Source of the DNA: Cymbidium sinense
Taxonomy: Eukaryota; Streptophyta; Magnoliopsida; Asparagales; Orchidaceae
NCBI GenBank assembly: GCA_021442155.1
Contig: CM038221.1
Span: forward strand, 41,983,648-42,047,647
Length of the DNA stretch: 64,000 nt
Direction: 5' to 3'
In this document: piece by piece, positions 1 through 14,163 of the stretch
Layout of the letters: every line of letters starts with the position of its first letter
How positions within the stretch are numbered: position 1 is the stretch's first letter
Made by a program: the position numbers and the translations under genes
The notes under the pieces: generated by a model
The model's database searches: none
Told to the model about the DNA's origin: nothing
Seen by the model: only the letters and a program-made list of their open reading frames with translations

Positions 1-2268
1 ATCTACCAACCTACTAAATAACTTGAAATGAAACAATCCTCATGTTTAACTTAAATAATTCCAAACTTTAGCTAAATGGAATTTTATAGCCTTGCTAAAA
101 TAAGACATACCACACTAAGCCTAAGCACATATATTAGAATGCTAAGTGTCCACTTCTAGCCTTAGGTTTGGATGGTGTATGTAATGATATTGTGTTTTAT
201 TTTGTGATGAATTATTTAAACTAGAGTTAGGATTATGGTTCATAGATTGGATGTTAGGTAGTTGTTAGCCTAATATTTATTTCTACATGGGATTATGCTA
301 ATGGGGTGGCTAAAATAAATATAAATGCTTATACTTATAGGTTTCTTATTATCCTAAGCATAATCCATGATTAGAATAGGTGGGCTTGGTTACCCATATA
401 CAGGGTGCTAAGTCCAAATTACATAATATAACTAATTGAGTTTGTATGTATGTTTAGCTAACATCTATTTCACAGGTGTAGTTAGATTTTACTTTTCCAT
501 AATTATGTAATTTTGCAATAGGAATTAGGATTAGTGCTATGGGGTTTAGGATGAGCAGTGACTAGAAGGCATAGTCCTAGGAGGCCTTGTGAATCCTTGG
601 AGCATAATCAAATCAAAAGAAAAAAGAAGAAGGAAAAAAGAATGAACCAAGGGAAGCAAATAATGAAGACCCCCATATCATCTAATTTAATTTCAACTGT
701 AATATTCTTTTGTTATGAAGGTTGTATAAGGGCATAGCTCGACTATTTAATTTTCTCTTTTTTGAGGTGTTACGGTGATACTCGGCTGCATTGGCCTTTT
801 TATTCTTTTACAGAATCTATACATGAATGTTTGTTATTGTGTTTAGATTGCATAATAGAATTGCATCTTCTTCATAGTTTCTTAAAACTTGATGTTTGAA
901 TGTGTGGCCTGGATGCGGTATGCTCTTAGGATAAAATTAATTTTTCTACCCCAATTAATAACTTATAACAAAATTAAAATAAAAAAATTTCAACTTCATC
1001 TAAAGCCCAGGATATAATTAAGATAATTAAAAGGTTTAGCAACCTATTAGCTGAATATTGAATGTTTAACATCATGCATACCATCTTGTTTCACTCTTGA
1101 AATAATTAGGATCTCCATTCTTGCACTTTAAGGAAAGCTTGACCTGGGAGAGCACCCATTCATGATGGAGATCTCCCTCTCTCTTTTTGATTTGGCCATT
1201 AACTCACTTTCATCATACATTTAAGCATAACTGTCCTAAGCCTTTGTCCAAAATATTGTGTCAAAATGATATAAGAATTTATAAAATTTTGAATTTTAGA
1301 AATAATTTCAATTCAAATTGAAATAAACTCTTCACTTTTAAATATATAAAGCCTCACCATATGATAGATTGGAGTGTTCACTAGGCTTCATAGTATAATG
1401 AGTGCTCCCTACTTATGTTCCTTTAGATTTCAAAATTAAGGCTTTCAAAATTGAACATTCCCACTTGATTTTCTAAAAATAACCAATTCATTGATAGCCT
1501 AACCTTAAAAATCTTTGGAGATAATTATTTGACTACTTTAATCGAGAGTATTCTTAGGAAATCCCATTTCCTAGGGTGTAATTAACTATGAAGACTTGCC
1601 TCCATAGGAAACTAAAGAACCCAACATAAAATAACTTTACTTTATTTTTCTCAACATAAATCCTCATTTCTTAGGCATTTCCACAATCTTGTGTTGATTG
1701 ATTATAAGCCCTAGCAATCTAATAACATTTTAGCTCAAATAAAATAAATCCTCTCACTTTCAAACACATAAAGCCTCACCATAGGATAGATTGGAATGCT
1801 CACTAGGCATCCTAGTATCATGAGGATTTCTTACTTATCTTTTGTTTGATTCTAAAATAAGTCTTTACAATTGAACATTCCACTTGAATTTTCAAAAATA
1901 AGCAAATCCTTGGATAGTCTTAATCTTGAAATCTTGAAGATAATAATTGACTACTTTTATTGAGAGTTTCTTAAAAAAAATTATTTTCTATGATGTAATT
2001 AACTTTGGAGGCTTCCCTCCATAGGGAACTAAAGAATCTATCATAAAATAAACCCTGCTTTACTTTTCCATATAAAGTAGGGCAAAGATCTATTATATAT
2101 ACGAAGACACATCAGGCCTTAGGAGTCCTTATTAAGTGATTAAGTCCATTGCAATATGATATTTTTATGATATAGTACATCATACCTTAATATCATACCC
2201 GATCACTTCAATAAGTTCCATCTAAGATCTGCATGGTGTCCATAATGACTCCAAATTAAAACACCACA
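1..2268 (+). mobile_element. Family X 3' block, cut by the window edge; contains a local ~420-bp duplication
   Basis: The sequence follows the same order as the 3' end of the element at 22418-30567: AAGCATAATCC-GTGGGCTTGG (355-395), GTATAAGGGCATAGCTCG (724-741), GGCCTGGATGCGGTATGCTC (905-924), the GGATAGATTGG/CACTAGGCTTC block, then CTTAGGAGTCCTTATTAAGT (near 2118) and the end AACACCACA at 2268. The stretch from about 1331 repeats from about 1753 (both with AAGCCTCACCATA-GATAGATTGG), a duplication not seen in the other copies. Non-coding. Confidence 0.7.
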
Positions 2269-4282
2269 AGGGCATTCCACAATTTGCTCTATAAATGGTC
2301 TATCATATTATGTTATATTCATCAATCATTCGACAAAATATTCATGGATTTTATCTATAACACATCAGTTAGACATCAACTCAATCTTTTTAAAGTTTAA
2401 AACCATTATTGAAAAAAATAAATAACACCTTTATAATAGCCATCTACACAAATGATCGTAAAGAATACCAAGGACTAAGAAATCTATGTGAATCCAATGA
2501 CATTCAACACCTAATCTCACCTCTTTATACACCCCAACATATAGCCTTTGTCAAATGATGTCACCATCATATAGTTGAAACTGGGCTAACTTTGTTTCAT
2601 AGAGCAACCCTTTTTCTATATCTTTGGTATTTATGTCATTAATCGCATGCCTACACATATCATTAAAAATAAATCCCCTTTTTTAAGCCTATGTTAAAAA
2701 ATTCCGAACTACTCAAAATAAAAAAAAAAACATTTGGATGGTTATGTTATCCACAACTTTGGCAATACATATAACATAAATTAGATAAAAGATCAAAACC
2801 ATGTATCTTCTTGGGATATTCAAATTGTCACAATGCCTACATTTGCTTTGAATCTACAAAACATCAAATTTTTATCTCAAGACATGTTCAATTTATTAAA
2901 AATCATTTTCATCCTTACCAGCTCTCCATCCCAATGATAAATTAAACCAATCCACACTTCTAAAATGAATAGAGAACTCTCCTTCACTTGCTTCAACTTG
3001 AACTGAATATCAAACTTCAGATACATCATAAACAACCTCATCAATGCACACAAACAAAATTAAAATCACCCCTTATTTAATTGTTTCTACATCCCTACCA
3101 ACCGTACAACTTACTCATTCACAAAACCAACCAACAAATCTCGTTCCCACACCCACTCATCATAATCAACTCCCTCATAATTAAAACAACATCATTATTA
3201 ACTCCCCACAACCAGATATCAGCATACAACTACAATCATCCAAATTCTGCATCACAAACACCAAATTCTTCTTCTCAAATAACCAACATGCCAAGCAATG
3301 ATCAGCGAACCCAGCAAAAAAAATAGGTTTAGAGGGAATTCTCCAAAGATATACTTCGGCCACTCCCACAAAACAAAGTCAACCCACACAAGAACAACTC
3401 TCAAGGTATAAAACTATAGCTTCTTAAACTCATCCTTTGATTACCTGTTCAAGAAATAATATCTTTAAACCCACTACCAAACTTACCTATGTTGCAACCA
3501 AATATCCCCTACCACACTCAACTCCTCCTAACATAGTTAAACAAGCTCTCAAACATCCCAACCGAAATGAGGCAATGCATGCTGAAATGAATGCACTCCA
3601 GTAAAACCAAACTTGGGAACTTGCCATAAGAGACCAATATCAAAATATTATTAGGTGCAAATGGGTCTCTCTCTTAAAATGATTTCCTGATGGTCGTATA
3701 GATCGTTAGAAAACTCAATTGGTTGCCAGTGGATTTCATCAACATGCTGGTATTGATTACATTTGAAGCATTCACCCCAGCAATTAAAATAACAACAATT
3801 TGTGTTTCTTTAACTAGTACTATAAGAAAATATTGGGATGTGCATCAATTAGATGTTAATAATGCATTTCCTCATGGCAATTAAATGAAAGTGGTATTTA
3901 TGATTCAACCGCCTAGCTTTATTGATAAATCAAAGCCTAACCATGTATGTAAAATCCATCATGCTCTTTATGGAGTAAAACAAGCGCCATGTACTTGGTT
4001 ATCCAACACAAAAACTATGTTCTTTCTTTAGGATTTATAAACACAAAAAATGATCCATCCATGTTTGTATTTCATAAATATTCCATAATCATATATCCTT
4101 TAGTTTATGTCAATAACTAACTTATTAGAAGGAATTCACAATCAGTGGTACCAAAAGCAATTACAATTATACTCAAACATTTCTCAATCAAACACCTTAG
4201 CCAACTCCATTTTTTTCAAGGAATCGAATCTATTGATGGATTATTTCTCTCCCAACACTCTTATATTCATGATATATATGGG
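2269..4282 (+). pseudogene. Ty1/copia pol remnant: integrase core to reverse transcriptase
   Basis: The three + frames give broken matches to copia polyprotein in the right order. HLISPLYTPQ followed by HHIVETGLTLFHRATL (about 2514-2612) is the integrase C-terminal motif (ISCPHTPQQNGVAERKHRHIVETG). HPNRNEAMHAEMNALQ-NQTWEL (about 3553-3620) starts the reverse transcriptase. RCKWVSLLK and QLVASGFHQHAGIDY, then YPLVYVNN (about 4098-4120) in place of the catalytic YVDD, follow. HLSQLHFFQGIE...GLFLSQHSYIHDI (about 4190-4276) is the region after the active site. Many stops and frameshifts, and the second Asp of YVDD is Asn: dead. The left edge abuts a family X end (2268); the right edge abuts a reverse family X piece. 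Confidence 0.75.
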
Positions 4283-7200
4283 AATTTTATTTGAAACACC
4301 ATGCATATCTTGGGGATTCTTATTTAGGTAATCAAATACTCCATTAAGAGATAAATATATTATCTCAAAAGATAAATATATTATCATAAAATATATTTGA
4401 TTATTTAATAAGGACTCTTAAGGCTGATGAGGCTTTGATGTATTAGATATTCTTCCCTTGAACTACATGGAGAGGTAGAATAGGGTTTATTTTATTGCAG
4501 GGTCGTAATTCTCCATAAAGGCAAGCCCATATAGTTAATTGCATCTTAGAAGAAAGAGAATTCATCTTAAGAATATTCTTGATTAAAGAAATTGACTTTG
4601 ATCTCTTTGTATTTCAAAGCTTGTCTTAAAAGAATGTTTAATTTGGAAATTCAAAAAGAACACTTCGAGGAAGAGTTTTTTTTTTCTAGAAGCTAATAGG
4701 GAATAAATAGAAAATATTTTTAGATACTGGCCGGGAAGCTAAGTAAGCATTTTAACTATCCTACTGTTGGGATTTACTTTTTGAAATTCAAGTTATTGAG
4801 ATTCATAGTTTACATTGTATTAGAAATCTAAGATTTAGATTTTTTTGGCACAAGACTGTAGAAATATCTAGTGGTTGAAGACTTATTCTAACATTATGCT
4901 TTAGAACATAAGTTTAAAAATGCTTCTAATATAAGTTAGAAACTCTTCATAGTATAATTTTTTAAATTTGGAAATTACTAGTTCTTCTTCTCACATAAAA
5001 TATTAAACCTATCACTGACTCTTCAGGACTTATTTCTCCCTTGAAATAGGTTGTCAACTAGCACCACCAGAGCTATTTAAAATCATGATTCTAGTCTTAT
5101 GTATGCAAGATGGATGGGCTATTATGTTTAGGAAAGAATCCTAAGAGCCTAAACTCACTCCCTAATCCTAAGATAATGACTGATATGCTATGCATTTGGC
5201 TAATGCAATAAATTTTTTTATTTTTATGTATTTTGACTCATAATTTTATTTGAAGGCTTATAGTATGCAATTCATGCCTAAGATTAGATGTAGTTAGAAA
5301 ATATTTATGAGACAAATCAAAATGAGAAGACACACATCCCTAGGAAGGGTGGTTATTTTCATAGGTCAAATACCCTTTTATGTGTAATGGGAGAAGCACC
5401 TAATTCAAGAAGTATGAACAATATTCTTGCATGGTTCACAAAATCAAGTTATTTCTAGTTACTTTTAGGTTATGCTTAGGGATTTTAATTATATTGCAAT
5501 TATGAATTTTTATTTATGTTTGAGTTATTTTTTAATTTAATAGAATAGAAAAAAAATATATTTATTTTTAAGAGCCTAGCATATCTAGGCTTCATCATAG
5601 AGCACAACAATCACAGAAAGAAACTTATGAAAAATATGCAGTTCTACTATGCACACCAAAATAAATCAAGCTAAATTGAATAAATAAAATAGACAAGTGT
5701 GACTGGGTATAGCTATACACCCCAAAAAAAGTAAAATTTGGCAGCCAAGCTCTGTCCTTATACAGCCTGGTTTAGAACTAAAAGTTTGATCTATGGGGTC
5801 TTCATTTACTTCAAGGTCATTACTTTCTTTATAGACCTTCTTATGCACAACTAAGGACCATCAAATAGGTACAGTCAGCATCTATCAATCCTAAATTTTA
5901 TAGATTTTAGTCTAAGTCTAGGTTCAAATTATATTTACAATTTTTAAAATAAAATCCTAAACCCTCTAAAATAGGCATTAGAATAAAATATGTAGCACAC
6001 TGATAGTTTATATTTTAAGCACATGGGCTTAGCACCAGTGATTTTCAAGCTCACTTATCTTATTGGACTATGCTTAGGAATATGGGGAAAATTTATGGCA
6101 CCACATAGATTTTAATTTTTTATTTATTTAGGTAATCAAGTTCAACATTAAAGAATAAATAAATTATCCTAGAAGATAAACATGTTATCTTATAATAGAT
6201 TTAATCTTTTAAATAAGGACTTCTGAGGTTAATGGGTCTTATTAATATTCTAGATTTTTTTCCTTAAACTAAATGAAAAAGCAAAATAAGTTTATATTTA
6301 GAAATAAAGGCAAGCCTTTATAGTTAATTACATCTTAAAATTAAGGATCACTTCTTAATAATACTCTCGATTGAAGAAATAGACATTTATTTCTATATAT
6401 TTCTAAGCTAATTTCAAAGAATGGTTAAATTGAAGTTTCAAAAGGGAACACTATAAAATGGAAGGAGTTCTTTCGAAGGAAAATTGAGATAAAGTAGGTA
6501 ATATCCATACATATTGGGATACCTAGTAGACATTTCAACTATCCCATCATTAGGCTTTAAATTTTGGACTTTAAATTAAATTTTAAGTTTATATTTTATT
6601 AAAAATTTAGGGCTTATATTCTAATATGACTATAGAAATGTCTAGCATTGAAGACTCATTCAAGTAGGATGCTTCAGATCCTAAGTCTGTAATTCTTTCT
6701 AACACAAGTTAGAAGGTCGACCTAATTTGACTTTTGAGAATTATTGAATATTTCTCACATTTAAGAAAAAAAAATCTGTCCATGACTCTTCTAGACTTAT
6801 AACTTGCTTGGAAGGGCTGCCAGCTAACACCACATAAGTGAATTTTAAATCCATGATGTCAAATCTTATGAATACAAGATGGCTAAGCTGTTGTATTTTT
6901 AGAAAGGAATCTATGAACCTAGACTCACACCCTAATCCCTACGATCATGTTGGGTATGATATGTACCTAACTAATGCAAAAAAAATTAATTTTTATATCT
7001 TGACTCATAATTCATTTAATGCTTTTGGGCTATGCAATTTATGCCTACAATGAGATGCAATTATAAGTGGTCATATGCCAAATCAAGAAGAGAATGCAGA
7101 CTTCTCCAAGAAGGTGGTCATCCTAAAAAGTTAGATGCCCATTATGTACAATGGGTGAAGCACCCAATTCAAGAATTTAGAATAATAAGCGAGCATGATT

Positions 7201-10115
7201 CGCAAAAGTTAATTATTTCTAGTTGATTTTAAGTTATTCCCAAGGCTTTAATTTATGTGAGAAGTTTCAAATTTTTTTATTTTTATTTAATTTTTTTAGA
7301 TTTAGATTGTATAAAAAATTTAATTTTCTTAAGAACCTAACGTCTAGACATTCATCACAAAAAATACAACATAGGAAGAAACCTAAAAAAATAGGTTGAT
7401 TCTACTACACACCCAAAGTAAATCAAACCAAATTTAAATTAAAAGAACAAGTCAGTGTAACCAAGTACTATTGTACACCCCAGAAGAAAAAGAAAAATGG
7501 ACGGCCAAGCTCTATCCTTATACAACCCGGCCTTGAGCTACAAGTCTAAATCTATGGGTTTTTTTTCTAGATCATCTCCTTCTTTAAGAATCTCCTTTGG
7601 TTTTCACAAGAGACCATAAGAATGGTACATTCAACTCCTGCTATTCCTAGACCCTATAGGTCATAACCTAATTCTAGGCTCAAATTACGTTTAAAATTCA
7701 AAAAAAAAAAATTCTAAGCCCTGCAAAACAAAGTTAGGAAACATAAATAACACACTACTAGTTATATTTGCAAACATACAGGCTTCACATTAGTTGGTTG
7801 CCAAGCTCATCTGTCTTATTGGGCTATGCTTAGGGACTTAAACATACCTGCAAGAAAATAGTATTTATTTATAATTTATTATAGTTGTCCCTTTTAGCAC
7901 AACCCCCTGCAGAAGCTAGTATTAGTTCTAGAAATACTGTCATATCATCTACTCTAACAGGCAAACAATCCTAACTTAAGCCGTTTCAAGTTCATAAAAT
8001 TATTTTTTAAGTTTAGTTGATTTGGTTAATCACTTTTTTTTACATTTGGAATTATATTATTCATTAACTTAAATGGACTTAAAAAGTTTTCCTATGTTTA
8101 ATATATTAATTCAAATTTTAGTTTGATTTCATTAATTTACTATATTTTAATTTTATATTGTATTGATTTATTTATTATTTGTGTTCACATAATCATTACA
8201 TTAGCATTACATTAATGAATTTGGATTGGTTTAATTGATTTCAACCAAATTCTTGGGTTTAGGTTGATTCATTGTATGTTAAAGGTTTAATTTCTTAAAG
8301 TGAATTTTTGACAATTTTAATATAACTCATTTCAAATGTTCAACTCATGTAAGTGTAATTAGCTCATTTAATTACTATTATTTATTCCTTAGGATTATGT
8401 TATTCACTAATCTTGAATGAATTAAAGGATTTACATGTTAATGAATTTCATATTTAGATATGAAATTCATAGGTTAATTTTTTATCCTAATTGATTATTT
8501 TTTTATTAAAGTTTATTTCCTTAATCACTTCATTAATTTTTAAATGTATAATCAATTGATTTTCCTAATTTCAAAGGGTTAGAAAATTCACTTTAAATGT
8601 TCTGATATTTCTTGAAATATTTTAAGTTGATTTTATAAAGCTTTATAATTTTTGTAGTTTCTTGATTTATTAATTTATTTAAATTGATCCACAAACTTCA
8701 AAATTCTATGCTTCCACTCTAGAGATCAATTAACCTTGAAATTTTTATAGCAAATGGGGTTCTATGCCAATTTGATTTCTCTAAAGTTTCATCTTGATCA
8801 AATATATAATTTGAGTTTAATTAAGGTTTTAATAACTTCACAAAAATGTAAATTAAATGAAATTAATTAGACATTTCAATTTTCCTATATTCCTTTCTAA
8901 AAGATGCATCTATATAGTGTTTATTAAAAACTTCTGAAAATGTGGTTGACTTATTATGATTTTCTTAAGTTAATGTTGATTAATTGAATTAATTAATTTA
9001 ATTAATTACTTAATTAGGTTATTTTAGGGTTTATGAGGTTTCATTGAGTTTTAATGGAATGCTTAAGTTCATTGTAGTCTATTATGATGATTTGAATTGT
9101 TTTCTTAAGCTTTCATAATTATTTAAATTTATAATTAGTTTATTTCATTAAAATTAAGGTTTGGATTGAAAATTTCATAACTTTATATTTATTCTGCAAA
9201 AAAAATATGAAAATTTTACCTAATATGAATCTCATCCCAAGTTTCATTTCCCCAAAGTTTCAAATAAATTGGAACATTGGTATGAGATAATTTAAGTTTG
9301 ATTATTTTCATTCAAACTCAAATTAACATAAAATTATTCAATAAAAATTGGGGATTTTGGATTTAATAGATTCCTCTCACTAAGAGAAATCCAAAGATCG
9401 CTTAATTGTATTTTTTTTATAATTTTTAAATTTTTTTTTGGTATTTTTAATATTTATTTAATTCAAAAAATCAGGATATTCTCATTTTAAATGGTCGATG
9501 CCATGTGGCCCCGCTTTATGCGTGGTAGTGTCCGATTGGGCCACGTGGGATTCACATGGATCCCACATTGTTTTTGCAGTGTATGTGGTTTGATTCGAGT
9601 CATCCGATCGAAGATCAGACTGTTATAATCATCCTTGTATTTCTTATAGGGATAAAATCAGATCGTGAAACTAACTCAAGATTGTTCGTTCCTACAGAAG
9701 GAATGAACGAAGGAAATTTTATCTTCTTTAACGGCTATGAAAGCCACAAGACATCCATCAATTTGGGATGATTTCGTGAGATCCAACCAATGAAATCTCT
9801 CAATTTTAATTGCAAAACCATGAGTGAATCAAATGGAGTGCATCTATAAAGTTTAATCTCCCTTGAGATCAAATTCATTTTAAAAAGTTCCAAAACCAAA
9901 AGCTCAAGAGGTCAATTTAATGGCATACCTCGTCGACAATGGTCTCTGACGATGGAGTTGATTTGAACAGCTTCGTGGTGTCCTGACGAAGCTCTAGGAA
10001 GAAGGAATTGGGTTCCCTCCTTGTGAATCGGTTATGGTCAAAGCTATGCCTATTTTTCGTCAACATTGGTAGTTCTCCGATTTGCTAGCGGTGAGGGGCT
10101 GGAGGTGAAGCTATG
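4283..10115 (-). mobile_element. Reverse-oriented family X: two tandem 1.8-kb terminal blocks, then AATT-rich and GC-richer sections
   Basis: Read on the minus strand, the GC-richer section (about 10110-9480, ATGTGGCCCC and CCGATCGAAGATCAG) is followed by the AATT-rich section (about 9450-8000) and by 3'-block sequence. That block occurs twice: about 7900-6110 and 6085-4283. GGTAATCAA marks recur at 4327 and 6132, and the CTTATTGGACTATGCTTAGG-type motif recurs at 6059 and 7815. CTTATACA (5757 and 7517 regions) is the reverse of the conserved TGTATAAG. No coding sequence. Short ORFs here are chance. Confidence 0.6.
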
Positions 10116-10119
10116 CCTA

Positions 10120-13100
10120 ATTACTCCTTTTAATTGATTTAATAATTATTAAAATTAATTAATAGTAAAATTGAGTAATTATGAATAATTAATTAATAAA
10201 AATATTGAGGATGATATGAGAATTAATTAGGACCTCCTCTCCTAATTATTTCAAATGTATTCCCTTAATGAATTTAATTAATATGTTTAATAATTAAGTA
10301 TAATTAAGGAAATTAATAATGAAACTCAAATGAAATTAATTTAAAGAACTCAAGTGCAACCCATAAAACTATTTATGTGTTTAATAACATAAAGTCATGA
10401 AATAAATTATGATGCTCTCATTGGTATGGAAAAACCATAAGAGTATTTGGCTTAAATATTTTTCTTTCTTTAATTTAATTAACTCTTAAGCAAGAGCCTA
10501 GTTGCATTAGATCTATCTAGGTGCATTGCCAAATTTTTTTTCTCAAAGCATATCATTGAAAGCTCATGCTTAAGTGATTAATTAAATTTAAAAAGCTTGT
10601 GAAGGGTAATCAAATTGGTGTAATTAATGGATTGAACCTAATTAATTCATAAAATGTATTTAACTTCTTTCCTTCAACATATTAAACAACCAATATGGTA
10701 TGGAGTGAATTTTAAGCATCATTTCTCCTCTTTAAATTTTAATAACATGAACATTAAAATTAAATCTTAAAGAAGCTTTGATTAAGCTTCATGCATGTTT
10801 ATTTAACTTGATTATCCTTAAGGTTTAATGAAATCAAGTATGTTGTGTGGTGATATTAAATTTGTTCCTTTCTATTATCATAAATGTGTATGTCATGTGC
10901 TTCATATATTCATATTTTAAAATTAAAAGAAAATGATTGCATTCAAATTGCATGAGTTGGACAAATGCTATTATATGGTGTGGCTATTTTCACTAGTAAA
11001 TCTCAAATTATTTTGAAATTATATGATAATTATGAATCAAATGATTTGAAACTAAATCAATGCTCATTATAAATAATTAATGAAATGTTCATTTATTTAT
11101 AATTAAAAGATGGCAAGTGATGATTTTATCCCCGTATTTTTATGCTTAAGCTTACATGTATTTGAATTAGTAAGTATATAGTCTGGACATCCCAGAAATA
11201 CAAAGCTCTAAGTAGCCCCAAATGTGATCTTAGATAATCGAACTTCCCTAGATTAACAATTGCACGTAGTTTCTTAACTTCATTTATGTTTTTGCATATG
11301 TTTAATTATAAAGTGAAACTCCTTTCTTTATGCCATTTTGCTATACATAAATAATGGATATTTATACACAACCTATTTCATAAATTTGTTTCTATGCTTA
11401 CGTATATATTTATGTGTATTTAGATTGGCAAGTATATAGTTTAGACATCCAAAGAATATAAGATTTTAAGTAGCCCTGAGGAGGTCTTAGATAATCTCAC
11501 TTTTTTGATTTAACGAAGGCACATACTTGCTTAAATTCCTGATACATATTTACATATGCTTAAATATGGGATGAAATCTTCCTTTTTATATCAAATTCAT
11601 GCATCAACATTCATTAAGTATGCAAAAAAATGAGTATATTGCATGTATATGTATATACTAAATCAAATATTATAGAAATTAAAAATGAAAGGAAGTGGAT
11701 ATTATTGATAATGAAAAGATGTAGTGGAATATTACTAATGTGATGATGATGTAATTTCATTGATCTTAACATGCCTTTCATATTTGAATAAGATTCATTA
11801 AGGCTAATATAAACTTAGGCTAAATAAAATTTATAAGTGTTTCATTAAGAAAATTAAAGCCATAATAATCTATCATTAGAAATCATCTTAGGCTAGGGAT
11901 GAAAGAGTCAAGTCTCTCTCCTCTCTTCATAATGATTATATTTTAAGTAAGCAGTGAATAAAATAAAAACACATAAGTTAAAATCCAATGAAACCACTAA
12001 AAGACTTAAAGTGAAATCATCTATAATGTGTAATTTAAACAATCTTAAGACTTTAGAAAATCCTAATTCTAAAGATGAATCAAGACATAACACACTGAGC
12101 CTTAGCACACGTATTAGAATACTAAGTCACCGACCATAGTATTAGGTTAGATCGATGTATGTTGTGGTGATATATTTTATTTTGTGTGTAGACTGGATGT
12201 TAGGTCATTATTAGCCTAATGATGTCTTATGTAGGGGATTGTGCTTGAGGGACCATTTTAATAATAAAAGAATATAAATTTTCTCACTTGTTGGTGCTGC
12301 TTATTCCCCTAAGCATAATCCAATTAGGATAAGTGGGCTTGATTACTCAAGTGTAGGGTGCTAAGTCCAAATATGTAAAATATAATTGATGGACTGATAT
12401 GTTTGTTTATTTAACATCTATTTTGCAGGTGTAGTTAGATTTTATTTTTCATGAAAATATAATTTTTGTAATAGGATTATGATTAGTGTTATGGGATTTA
12501 GGATGAACAATGACTAGAAGGCAAAGACCTAGGAGGCCCTGTAAAGCCTAGAGCAAACTGATCTAAAGAAGGAAAGAAGAATAAGAATTGAAGACCCCCA
12601 TGCCATTTATTTTAATTATAATATTTAATTATAATCCAAGTTGTATAAGAGTAGAGCTCAACTACCCAATGCTTTCTCTTTTCTAGGGTGTATGGTGGTA
12701 CCCGACTCATCGACCTTTTATTATTTTACAAAATTTAAATATTTGATCGCTGTGTTTAGCTTGTGCAATAAAAATGATATATTTTTCATAAGTTTTTTAA
12801 AATGTGATGATTTGATGTGTGGCCTAGATGCGGTATACTCTTTAGGATAAATTTAAATTTTCTACCCTCATTAATATCTTCAACTAAATTTTAATCAATT
12901 CATAGCATCATCTTAAAGCCTAGGCTTTTAATCAAGATAATACAATATTTAACAACCTCTTTATTGAATGATTGTATGCTATAACAACATACATGTCATA
13001 TTATTTCACTCTTGAATAAAAAAGATCTCTACTCATGCAAGATAAGGGACATGCTTGGCCTTTGAGAGCGGTCTCTTATAATGGAGAACACCTCTTTCTC

Positions 13101-14163
13101 GCTAATTTACCCACAACTCAATTTCATCATGCATGTAGGCATATTTATCTCAAGTCTTTATCCAAAATAAATGTGTGAAAATGATCTCAAAAACTTGTAA
13201 ATTTTTAACTTTTGTTTAAGCCATGTTTGCATAACAAACATCATATAGTCTCTTAGGGAATGAGGTTAGGGTTCTAGCTTTCTTTCTCATTAAATAACAA
13301 CCTAACTATCTTACATCTACATGAGACTGGCCTACATGATTTTAAAGTGTATCAAATGTTAGCTAGCAACCACTCGAGGCAATTTTAAGTCTAGAAGAGT
13401 TGGGATATGTTCACCCTCTCTTATGGAGATAAACCATTATATCTCATTTTCCCCAAGTATAATTAGGCCGAGCTCTTGGCTTGTGCTAGAGCACTCTAGA
13501 TTTAAGTTTTGAAGTGACTTATTTCTCTTTTTCTATGAGTATAAGTCTTCACCTCTTAGGCATTCCCACAACCTTATGTTGTTGGAATATAAGTCATAGA
13601 ATTTTAATAAAATTTCAACTTAAATAAAAATAAATTATCTTCTTCAAAAATATAAAGCCTCATCATAGGGTATATTGGAGTATTCACTAGGCTTCCTAGT
13701 ATCTTGGATACTCCTTACTTATCCTCCTATGAAATCTATAAATAAGTCTCCCTATTTGAACTCTTACCATTTAATTTCTAAAAATAACCTATCATTTAAT
13801 AGTTTAGCTTTGAATTCTTTGGAGACATTTATTGACTACTTTAATTAAATCGAGAATGTTCTTAGGAAATTCCCATTTTCTAAAATGTAATTAACTATGT
13901 GAGCTTGCTTTTATAGGAAACTAAATAACCTAAAGTAAAATAAACTCAACTTTACTTATCCATGTCAAGTAGGAAAAAGATCTCTGGTATATGCGTAGAC
14001 CCATCTACTTTAGGAGTCCTTATTAAGTGATTAGATCCATTGTAGGGTGATATTTTTACCTTTCAAGATAGGACATCATACCTTAATTTTGTAACCGATC
14101 ACTTTAATAAGTACCCCCTAAGATTTGTGTGGTGTCCCTATGACTCCAAATTAAAACACCACA
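10120..14163 (+). mobile_element. Family X copy, 5'-truncated, + strand
   Basis: The AATT-rich section (10.12-11.1 kb) leads into paired repeats with GTCTGGACATCCC (11181) and a second copy near 11440. The 3' block follows, with AGGATAAGTGGGCTTG (12327), TATAAG (12644-12649), AATAAA (12767-12772) and GGCCTAGATGCGGTATACTC (12820). It ends ATTAAAACACCACA at 14163. The 5' sections are missing: it meets the reverse-oriented element head to head near 10.1 kb. Confidence 0.65.
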
